The notes under the pieces are model-generated. The model was not told the DNA's origin. It ran no database searches and saw nothing but the letters and a program-made list of their open reading frames with translations. A program made the position numbers and the translations under genes. From Bolinopsis microptera (Eukaryota; Ctenophora; Tentaculata; Lobata; Bolinopsidae): 64,000 nucleotides of DNA. Shown one piece after another: positions 1 through 9,200 of this stretch (position 1 is the first letter of the stretch; each line of letters begins with the position of its first letter). The stretch spans positions 8,874,901 through 8,938,900 of the forward strand of contig NC_087082.1 in assembly GCF_026151205.1 (NCBI RefSeq), written 5' to 3'.

Positions 1-1709
1 TTAATGAAAATACTGGACGTGTTTGCTCTAGGCAGGTAGTCATAAAAACTAGGAAGATTGTTAATAGTTAGTTCTCCAATTTCATTATATGCCCCGTTTA
101 AATTAGACGCTAGAGAAACAAAATACTTATTAAATTCATTGGCTATTACTCTACGATTGGTTATCTTCTCATTGTTTATAGTAAACAGTGGTTTTATTTG
201 CCGTTTCTGTTTGCCCCGTATTTGATTAATCAGTTCCCATGTCTTCTTACTATTACCGTTTGTGTCTGCAAATTTTCCCATGAAATACTTAGTTTGAACA
301 TCTTTGCGATCTTTTTTAACCATCCTTCTATAATCCTTATAAGTTTTGTATCTAGAACGTTTTTCACAACATTTCAAGCATTGACATGTTCCACCTTTAT
401 AATCAGTTTCACCGAGTTTACATTTTGTCTTTCTAACTTTAGCCCAATTGTCATAGAGTTGGTGCTGATGCTTGATTTTGGCTATAAGCCCAGGTGTGAT
501 CCATGGATTATTTTGTGTAGTTCTTTTGGAGGACTTAGGGGTTGCCAACTTACACGTTTTATCGATACTACTTTTGAAAACATCATGAAATACCGTGAAG
601 TTGTCAATTACTTTATTCTCTAATTCATGTTCCAAGTCCTTTACAAAAGAGGTAACATTAGACTTACAGTAGTCGTAATATTGTTTATATTTTAGGTTAC
701 TCTTAGTGGATCCCATACTCTTTTCAAATATTTGAAAGACTGGTGAGTGGTGGGATATACGATCAGTAAGTGTGCCTGAGGCTATTATACTCTCTACATC
801 GTTAGTTATAATATTGTCAATACACGATACTTTACAACCTGGCTTCTCATGAGTTGGCAGAGATATTAGGGGAAAAAATCCTCTACTGAACAGGACTTCC
901 TCATAACGTTTTACAATCGCATTATCCTTATTATGTAGATCAATGTTGAAATCACCTGCCAGGTAACTGCATTTCGGCAAATTATCGAGAATTGCTGAGA
1001 GTTCTAATAATGCAACATTTACATCACCACTTGGAGGGCGATACACTACACCAACAGTGACCGGAGTATTCTTGCTGCTTATCGTAACAAATAGAGTTTC
1101 TAGGTTTTCAGATATATGGGACAAATTGCCATTTACTGTAGCACTGAGGGTATCACATACATAAAGAGCGACTCCAGTGCCTTTTCTTTTATCTTGCAAA
1201 GTGTTTTGGTAGAAACTATTGTATCCAGTCAGTTGGTAAAGGTCACTTAATTCGGGGCCTTCATTTGTTTCTGCTAAAGCAATGATCGAAAATTTCATAT
1301 ATCTCTGTAGTTCTATTGCCAGAGTATCAAAGTTAGATTTATTACCATCGATATTTTGAAATAATAATGATGAGTACTCGTTCATTTGGTTGCAAAATGT
1401 TTTATTAAATTCTTTAACACTATATGGGTTACAGTTATTGAGTAATCGGTTGATGTTTACAAGTGTTTCATCAATGTCAGTACTATTATTTTCAGAGTCA
1501 GTATCTTCATATATAAACGGATTGTAACGAGTACTTGCTAAGTGTACACAGTTAGGGCAGTAAAAATCTTCATATATTTTGTTTGTACTGGATTTAGTAT
1601 AGCATTTATGGTGCATAGCACAGTCACACCTACAACATTCAGCAATGAATTGGCCAATGGAAATGAATTTTGTACAGACAGGGCATACCTCTTTGGTCAA
1701 TTTATTCAT
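1..1709 (-). CDS. LINE ORF2, N-terminal part: PHD-like finger plus AP endonuclease (partial)
   Basis: The ATG at 1709-1707 overlaps the ORF1 stop as ATGA. The frame then stays open for about 569 codons to the window edge. It begins with a C4HC3 PHD-like finger: a CPVC pair, a CCRC pair, HHKC, then CPNC. It continues into an endonuclease/exonuclease/phosphatase domain with motifs LAETNEG, GTGVALYV, VVYRPPSG, LAGDFNID, CIDNIITN and SHHSPVF. In LINEs this domain nicks the target DNA to prime reverse transcription. The Glu, the GDFN Asp/Asn, the IDN and the final His all appear intact. The linker that normally leads to the reverse transcriptase starts near position 500 and runs left; the reverse transcriptase itself is outside the window. 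The start/stop overlap suggests ORF2 is made by termination-reinitiation. Confidence 0.9.
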   Translation of the reverse strand, partial: MNKLTKEVCPVCTKFISIGQFIAECCRCDCAMHHKCYTKSSTNKIYEDFYCPNCVHLASTRYNPFIYEDTDSENNSTDIDETLVNINRLLNNCNPYSVKEFNKTFCNQMNEYSSLLFQNIDGNKSNFDTLAIELQRYMKFSIIALAETNEGPELSDLYQLTGYNSFYQNTLQDKRKGTGVALYVCDTLSATVNGNLSHISENLETLFVTISSKNTPVTVGVVYRPPSGDVNVALLELSAILDNLPKCSYLAGDFNIDLHNKDNAIVKRYEEVLFSRGFFPLISLPTHEKPGCKVSCIDNIITNDVESIIASGTLTDRISHHSPVFQIFEKSMGSTKSNLKYKQYYDYCKSNVTSFVKDLEHELENKVIDNFTVFHDVFKSSIDKTCKLATPKSSKRTTQNNPWITPGLIAKIKHQHQLYDNWAKVRKTKCKLGETDYKGGTCQCLKCCEKRSRYKTYKDYRRMVKKDRKDVQTKYFMGKFADTNGNSKKTWELINQIRGKQKRQIKPLFTINNEKITNRRVIANEFNKYFVSLASNLNGAYNEIGELTINNLPSFYDYLPRANTSSIFI

Positions 1710-3961
1710 GGGTACGGTACGTAACCTTCCCCATGTTGAGTCGCAGCAGCAGCAGGAGAGGAACCACCCATCGTCTGGGAGTATAAGCGATTGTCAACTT
1801 TATCCGATCTCTTCTTCCTTCTATCAGTCCCTCCATTCATCCTTAAAAGTATTGTATTACGTATAAGAACCCCAAGTTTTGCTGTACCACTCCAATTGAG
1901 GTGTAAATAGTCCGGTCTCTGGTTTCGTCCAATGTTCCTAGAGAATTGCTGGCTTAGGAGCCCAGCCTCATCACAGAACATGTCAAAACCAGGTACCAAA
2001 GTCACACCAAAGTTGGAATGGAGCAGCTCCTTAAAAATTAATTCATTATAATGTGCAACTTTACGATTTAGCTCAACGAGTTTGGTTGGCAGCAGCGGAC
2101 ACACAAATATATTTGCTTTGGGGTTAAGCGCTTGGATCATTTCTACTTTCTGAACAAATGGTTTAAAAACATTGTTCTTTATATCAGCGGTATTTTTGAT
2201 CTCAGGTTTCCTGATATCATTTATACCACACATCAAGAGAACATTCCTGTATCCACATGAAACTGTAGGATTTATATCCCCCACTACCGGAGCAAAATAC
2301 TGTTTTCCGGGGAGCCACTGCCCAAATGATTTTTTGGGGTCCAGTCCGAATTTGAGACCACCAGTATGCGAGTCTCCGATGATACATGTAGAGTTCCTGT
2401 TTCTAAAGCTAACTGAACGAAAAGTTAGGCTGTATCTCACCCCACCAGTTATTGCCCCATCCTCGATACAGTGGCTGTAGAACTCTTGGCTGCGTCGAGT
2501 CATGCGATACATGGATCTTGGCACACATGTATGGTCATGAGCCATATGATCCGTCTTCTTATCAAAGAATTTGATGTTGCACTGGCCTCCAATAGAAACA
2601 GTGAAAATTTCGGATTCAGGGTGGATGGTAGTTTCATCATCCGAGTGTTTCGGTAGGGAGCCATCCTCTTTGAAGCGATTGATCAGCAGGCTATTGATCT
2701 TCGGTTTTTCACCACTACAGAATGCACCATTGATTTTGTCCACTAGATTGGAGAAGCTAGTTGAAGCTAGTTGGCCATTGGATGACTTGGAGCCATTATA
2801 CTTGTATGGTTCTCCCAAAGAATACACAGCACGAGCTCCCTCCACAACAAAATCCTCGTCAAGTGATTGGCAGGCAAGGAGGAGAGTTTCCTGCTCTTCT
2901 GTGGTAATAAACTCTTCTATAGCGCCTACAACTGGTTCTTCTTTTGATTGGAGATGCTCATTAGCTATTAGGTCTGGGCCAGAGGCAAGTGAAGAACTGG
3001 TAATTTGGACGTTTAAATGGTCAGAAGAAGCCAAAGAATTTCGCTCAAGAGTGTTCAAAGACTGTCTAATGGCTGTTAGCTCCTGATTCGTCTCCAGAGA
3101 CTGCTTGGAATTTAGCTCCTGGAGATTCTTCTCTATTTTTTCCATGAGATCGTTGGTCTTGGAGGAAGATTGAGCACTTACTTGAGGAGTAGAAAAGTCC
3201 TGCAGTTGCTTGTTCAACACTTTAATCTGTTCTGTTAGGCCACTATCAGACTCAGAAACCTTTCCGAGTGAAGAGTCAACTGAAGTTTTCAGCTGCTTTA
3301 GATCTCCTTCCATCACTTCAACCCATGCTGGAGCAGTGCCCTTGTCACTTACCAGTAGGTGCTTGATATGGAGGTCAAGGTTCTGGATGGCAGCAATGCT
3401 GTCGTTTAGACTGTCAAAGTCAACCTTTGCAAGCTTTTCACCAAAAGCTGTGATGGTATTAAGCTTCTCTGTGGCAATAGCTGTCTCACACTGACTGTTA
3501 GATTTTTGAAGTGTCAGAGTGTTCCTACACACATAACACACATCTTCAGCAGTTTCGAATGTGGGGATTGGTGAAACCAAACAAAAAGGGCAGTGCCAAT
3601 TGGTCATGCTGTTGACATTTTTCTGGTTGAGTCCATTCATAGTTAGACAGTCTATGTGCCAATATTGCTTGCACTTTACACAGTCAATCTTCCATGACGA
3701 TATTGACTTACTACATGGACATTTCGTCTTGTCCCTGTGTGAACTGTCAAACTTTGGGGGTGTTACATCACTGTCTACAACAATAGTTTCACAAGATACA
3801 TCCTTTCCCTTCGCCTCTGGTCCTGGAGTGTTGTTCTTGATTCGGGACTTTGCCTTTTTGTCCGCAGGGGAAGGAATCCGAGAGTTATTGGTGATAGATG
3901 AGGCTCTCTTGTTACTATAATAAGCTATAAATATCTTAATATATAAACTATACAGTGCTAA
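1706..3961 (-). CDS. LINE ORF1: PHD finger, coiled coil, AlkB dioxygenase, SGNH esterase
   Basis: The first ATG is at 3640 (644 codons), but the same frame is open to 3961, and the upstream codons supply most of a C4HC3 PHD finger (CPC, CVKC, HIDC, then HCPFC just after the ATG). The real start therefore lies above 3640; an AG acceptor-like site near 3915 is one option. Residues below count from that ATG. About 50-230 are coiled-coil-like and low in hydrophobic core. About 240-412 match AlkB: YSLGEPYKYNG, then HSD (H332, D334), the distal His H390 and the R402-x5-R408 pair that binds 2-oxoglutarate. About 418-600 are an SGNH hydrolase: GDSH (S424), GIND (N474, D475) and DYLH (D577, H580). All expected catalytic residues are present. 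The C-terminal tail is short and basic, followed by Gly/Ala-rich sequence. By inference it binds element RNA; the AlkB part could demethylate it, and the esterase target is unknown. Confidence 0.88.
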   Translation of the reverse strand, partial: LALYSLYIKIFIAYYSNKRASSITNNSRIPSPADKKAKSRIKNNTPGPEAKGKDVSCETIVVDSDVTPPKFDSSHRDKTKCPCSKSISSWKIDCVKCKQYWHIDCLTMNGLNQKNVNSMTNWHCPFCLVSPIPTFETAEDVCYVCRNTLTLQKSNSQCETAIATEKLNTITAFGEKLAKVDFDSLNDSIAAIQNLDLHIKHLLVSDKGTAPAWVEVMEGDLKQLKTSVDSSLGKVSESDSGLTEQIKVLNKQLQDFSTPQVSAQSSSKTNDLMEKIEKNLQELNSKQSLETNQELTAIRQSLNTLERNSLASSDHLNVQITSSSLASGPDLIANEHLQSKEEPVVGAIEEFITTEEQETLLLACQSLDEDFVVEGARAVYSLGEPYKYNGSKSSNGQLASTSFSNLVDKINGAFCSGEKPKINSLLINRFKEDGSLPKHSDDETTIHPESEIFTVSIGGQCNIKFFDKKTDHMAHDHTCVPRSMYRMTRRSQEFYSHCIEDGAITGGVRYSLTFRSVSFRNRNSTCIIGDSHTGGLKFGLDPKKSFGQWLPGKQYFAPVVGDINPTVSCGYRNVLLMCGINDIRKPEIKNTADIKNNVFKPFVQKVEMIQALNPKANIFVCPLLPTKLVELNRKVAHYNELIFKELLHSNFGVTLVPGFDMFCDEAGLLSQQFSRNIGRNQRPDYLHLNWSGTAKLGVLIRNTILLRMNGGTDRRKKRSDKVDNRLYSQTMGGSSPAAAATQHGEGYVPYP

Positions 3962-4710
3962 TTAAAAATGTCTTTAAATTTCATTCTCAAATTAGATTTT
4001 AAAAGTTCAAAAATTTCATGGATTTCGTCAAGTTTAAAATATAGTAGTTAACTAATTTAAAAAATCACATGTTATCTTTTTCATTTTCAATGAAAACAAA
4101 CGATAAAATAAAAAAATAATCCCGGTAGTTTAAACCTACAAACAAATTAAACATGTCAAATAGAAAGAGAGATACCTGACTTTAAATAAGAAATATACAA
4201 TTATACAGGAGTTCAACATTATAGGAGATTGTATTTGATGAATAAGCAGTGGTACGTTTAGGTGTGGTACACATTAACAACTGAAGATGGCACTTAACCA
4301 AAATATGCTACTAGCATTGCTAGCAATTCAAAAGTTTAATGGTATTTATATTAGAACACCTCTAAAGTTTAAATAAATTGGCTCCATAGTCCAAGTAAAA
4401 TTTACCAGAATTATGGTACATTTCCATCTACTATATCTTTAAATCAAAATATCCGAAGATTTACTAGCGTCGAATACTGGTCGTCCTGAGATGGACTGGC
4501 AGCATGCAAACCAGTTTATGGAGCTTTAGTCGGTTAGCTTTGGAACTAAGGTGGTAGGCATTGGTGGGCTGCGTAAACTGAAAAGGCCGAGGTCGTATAG
4601 TATAGTAGATGAGCGAGGACAGATCATTATTCATTGAGCCCTTCACGCACACTGTTATTGCTTGATAAAGATGTTGTTCATTATAAAATAGCATGGTTGA
4701 AGCTAGTGAC
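3962..4710. other. Non-coding, AT-rich spacer
   Basis: No frame with recognisable protein content is seen on either strand. The only structure is the 8-bp target duplication CTAGTGAC (4703-4710) that borders the next element. Confidence 0.6.
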
Positions 4711-4985
4711 TAGGGTTGGCAGTTTATCTACTTAATTGTTTATCTAGATAAGTAGATAGGATTTCAAAATTATCTAGATAAAGTTTTAATTGCAAAACTT
4801 GATTAAGACACAACCTAATGACTCCTATTTGTCTTGTAGGTGTCTAAAACATGCTGTAGCTATGACCTTGCTAAAAATTTCTGATGGATATATTTTGAAA
4901 ATGTTGGAAATAATTAGAAAGAGATCATAATTTTTGGGTGAATACCAAGGAATCCTATCTAGATATTATCTAGATGCCAACCCTA
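4711..4985. mobile_element. hAT-type MITE with 8-bp target duplication
   Basis: The element is 275 bp and has no coding capacity. Its ends are inverted copies of TAGGGTTGGCA (4711-4721 and 4975-4985). It is flanked by perfect CTAGTGAC duplications at 4703-4710 and 4986-4993. An 8-bp duplication and this TIR style fit the hAT superfamily. Just inside the ends are further palindromic TATCTAGATA blocks, which could be subterminal transposase sites. Confidence 0.85.
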
Positions 4986-4993
4986 CTAGTGAC

Positions 4994-6292
4994 TAGCTTT
5001 TCGTAGCCATAGAAGCTGCAGTAGGGACATGCTCATTTCAATCTGACTGAAGAGGAACAAGCAAAAAGATTGTTCTCTTATAATAATTTAGGGGGCAACT
5101 GGTATACTACTGATCCCGTCTATTTTGATTAGTCAAGTGCGGTTTAAACTTTTTAATTTTCTCAAAGTAGAGTAAAGTTTTCTTACAAGAACATTCTGAT
5201 TGCCATGTTTCTTCAACTGTATATTTGAAGTCTAGAAATAAAATTAAGTTTCAACCCCATTTGATTGCCCCATATCGGCAGGACCAGTAGCGTATCTGCA
5301 GCCCAGAGGCAACATAAGTGCAGCAAATTTGGCCAATATTGTGGCTTGGGTGCACAGTGAAAATATGTGGCAAACGCGTGGCAAGTATCTGTGGTAATGA
5401 GTATCAACTTGCCCCAATTGATTTGAACTGACCCCAACTTCTTTCAAATGAACCCAAATCTCTGATTTCACGATCGGTCATTGGTTTTTATAATTAAAAT
5501 TATGAAAATTTTGCTTAACAATTGTGGAATACGACTGTTCAGACCATCAGATTACTGTATGCATTCATGCTTGATTCAATTTAATATTCATATTCCCATA
5601 GCATGATTCATGATATTTAGAGTAATGAGTATAATATACTTCTCCATTTTCCAGGTGAGTACAAGCTCAAGTCGTAAGCATGCCTGTTACTGCATTATTA
5701 TTAGTTATATTTCGATACCTTGCAATTTACGGTTTTTCCCATTTTTTCGTTAGTACAACCTACATGATTATCGATCTCATCATAGTGATGCAAATATTTG
5801 TAAATATTTGTAAATCATGTCCTTTAGATAGGAACATACCGGAAAGACATCTAATCAGTTCTCAAGACATCTTATTCGGGAGATGATGTCTGGTAATTAA
5901 GTTACATGCCGGGTCTATTATAGCTTCGGATCTCAGCCCTCATGGTCTAATACCAGATGCTCTGAACAGGTGCGGGACATTGTTCTTGCCAAGTTAAACA
6001 AATAATAGTACCACACTTTTAAACAATAAAGGGATTAATATTCATTTTCCGGTATCCTTAAATTTTGACTTGTAAACGAGATTGATATCCAACCGTTTCG
6101 GGTCTGGCAGCCTAAACACAAGACTGGTCGGTTACTACACTCATGGTTTCCCGAAAAAAACGCTTTTTGACTGAATTTCATTAACAAAATTCACTTTTAT
6201 CTTTAAATAATTAACACTTAATCAATACAAATAAGTAGATTCATTCAAGAGTGATACAATAAAAACTATCAGTGTTCATAGTGTTAGCTTTC
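4994..6292. other. Intergenic sequence downstream of the stomatin gene
   Basis: Nothing coding is recognised. It should hold the 3' UTR and poly(A) site of the minus-strand stomatin gene; I did not find a canonical AATAAA close to its stop codon. Confidence 0.5.
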
Positions 6293-9200
6293 TTACTTCA
6301 TGAAACTTTTCATGATATCCACAGGAATAGGGAACAAGATGGTGCTGTTTTTCTCGGCTGCAACTGTGCAAAGAGTCTGTAGATATCTCAGCTGTAATGC
6401 TGCTGGTGACTCAGAAATAATATCAGCTGCGTCTTTCAATGCTCGGCTAGCTTGCAGTTCTCCCTTTGCAGCTACCACCTAGTGAATACATTTTAGAAAT
6501 GTATTTAATTGTAAATATTACGAGAGATGATCTCTCTCGTTAGCGGTTTTATGATCTCTTGGAGGGATCATAAAACAGCTAACACAGTGAAAGTTCAGAA
6601 ACACTGCTCATTTAATTAGGGATCAGTTTTCACAATTCCTCTGACAGCGACATAAGCCCGAATCCAGAAACACGGCAGTCTGATTTAGAGGAAATTTCGG
6701 ATTTGATGGTAATGAGGAAATTTTTATAAGATCTGATATTTGTCAGGACATGCGGAACTTTCTGAATCTTTATAGAATTTCCCATGCAATGATTCAGCAG
6801 TAGCCTTCTATCAAATAATGTTACACTAATGACTTGTTCAACCAGAGAGTACTAGACTGACATGCACGAGCCTTTTAACAAGCAATATGGACTATAAAAA
6901 CTGGTTTAAGATTATTATTTGTCAATTTCGTAGGTTTTATCACGTGTCCAGTCCATCAATCCCAGGTCAATATCATTAAAAAATGACGTATATCGGGGTA
7001 AATATGTCGTGGTTTTTATCACCCGATGGGGCATTTTTGAGCCCCACAATGATCCAAAGGGGCAGAGCCTGATGCAGGGGGGCAAAGTCCGCTAAAGGCG
7101 AGTCCTGGGAAAATTTAGTGAAAAATTCTTAACTATTTTGATATAATACTTCGAACTCAAGGATATTTATTATATGATATCGCCCATCAGATATGTCATG
7201 CGTAAAATTTGTTCATGTTTTGTGTAGAAAAGGCAGGTAAAAATATTCTTCAACTTTCTCAGATATTTGTATGCATCATGTATATATATATATATGCGAA
7301 ATTTGTCATGATATTGACCTGGGCCATCAATTAAATCGAATTAAGTTTATTTCACGATGAAGCGCGAGAAATTATGTAATCCATTCTTCTTCTTACTTGG
7401 TACCGATGATTGGCTTTTTTTTATAATTATCATGATACGAACTCTAAATGTTTTCCATATTTTTTGATTGTTTCAAGTGAAAAATGTAACACTAACAGAA
7501 TGTCAAGGATAACGGTCTACTTAAAGTAACCTTGTTACAATTATATAAGCCAGGGGTTCAATCCACGTGGCATTCAGACCTCTTTCGCGTACTTAAACGG
7601 AAAAACGTTGGTCAATTAATTGAATTCTTTCAAACGTGAACATTATCTAATGTATGCCTTAATATTATAATTCCAAAATTCTGTTCTTATCACCAACAAA
7701 CTAGACTGTGAAGGAGATAAAGGCAGCATTGGTGAGTTTTGACAAAAGTGTTGAACAAAAATTTGGGGAGGGGGTGTGTCATCTCCATTCACTCTTTATT
7801 TAAAGGATTTGGGCTCTGGCTGCAAGGAGAAGATCACGAAAATTTGTCCACAATTTTTGCCATAATGAAGGAATTCCGAAATTTGATAGCTAAAATTTCG
7901 AAAAATGGCGTACCACCTCAATATTCGAAATTTCGAGAAATATGTCGACATTTTGATATCTGAACTGGTTGTAACAACATCGTTACCAATGTACAATGAA
8001 ACCGAGCGTTAAATATAGCTGATTGCTCCTTCAAAATTAACCTACATTGTATCGTGAACACCCTGTATATATTATGATTATATAATTCACACAGTTTGAG
8101 ATTAATCACTCACTTTAGCTCTAGCATCTCTGTCTGCCTCTGCTTCAGCAGCCATAGCTCTTTGCAGCGAAACTGGTAATTTCACATCTTTTCTGAATTA
8201 ATCGTGTATTACTTAAAACAAAAGTAAAAGCCGACTAGTGATATACAATATACATGTTCATCTAGAATTTTGAACAAAACATTTGCATAAAATTATTAAT
8301 TACTAGCCCATTGTTTTTCATTTTAAGCCAACATGTTTTACTTGTTCAACCCGGGATTCCACTAAGCTTAGATAGCATTCCTTGATTCCAAGTTAATGTC
8401 TATAATTTAATGATTGCTAAGTTTTCTTCAATTGAATACTATTTAACAGCCAAAGAAGTTGCCAAAATCAATCGGCCAATCGTTCTGCAGTTATTAACCA
8501 GAGTACATTATATATTGAAATTCTTTTTTAACCCGCGTGATGTTCTAGTTGACTAGTCAGAATGTGCATGTTTTAGCCTACCTTGGCTAGTGTTTACCAA
8601 GAAACAGACTATTTCTAATTGCTTCTCGAGTCGTTTTATTGTAAATTTATCAACTTTACTGGATGTTGACTTTTCCTATTCTGTGAGAGACTCGTAACGC
8701 CGTTGGGTCTCATTTTTAATTCCAGTTTTTTGTCATCGCAAGTGCTAGAGACGAAATAGCCGATTTTTTGTGAACATTCTAGTCTGAGTCAGAATGGACT
8801 GTAGCTGTTTTTGCTAGTGTTGTTTACCAAGTAGCAGACTATTTCTAATTGGGCTTCTTGTGTCATCTCATTGTGGATTCAACAGTTTACTAATACTTGG
8901 GTCTCACTATTGTGTCATGTTGTTTGCCCTTTGTGATACTTTTGAATTAGAAGCCCGATCGTTTTGTGTCTAACAGTTTGAGCAATCAGTAGTTATAAAT
9001 CCTTATAAATCCTTATAAATTAAGGAATTAACCGTCAAAAATAACATGTTAAAAAACTGACAAGGAAATTAATGTTTCTTGTTTTAGTGGGTTTTTTACT
9101 GTAACTACGTGAAAATGTTTCGACTCACACTTCAACCCTTTCCACGACAACTCCCCACGGATCTGTGGCCTCATCAAGTGTGTTCTGAATACCATTGGCT

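Larger units (their letters stand above)
1..3961 (-). mobile_element. Non-LTR retrotransposon (CR1-like LINE), 5' part, runs off left edge
   Basis: Two overlapping open frames on the minus strand have the order expected of a CR1-group LINE. ORF1 carries a PHD finger and an esterase. ORF2 carries an AP-type endonuclease and would continue into a reverse transcriptase beyond base 1. No stop or frameshift interrupts either frame, so this looks like a young copy. PHD and esterase domains are established for ORF1 proteins of CR1-like elements; the added AlkB domain is what stands out. The 5' end is unclear: the ORF1 frame stays open to about 3961 without an ATG above 3640, so the element may be 5' truncated, may start within an upstream exon, or may use a non-ATG start. 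The 3' end and target duplication cannot be seen here. Confidence 0.9.

Noticed and set aside
2172-3920. Plus-strand frames of 100-171 codons opposite LINE ORF1
   Set aside because: Antisense shadows of a strongly supported minus-strand coding region.
7540-7575. GGTTCAATCC as a tRNA B box
   Set aside because: No A box or cloverleaf can be formed around it.
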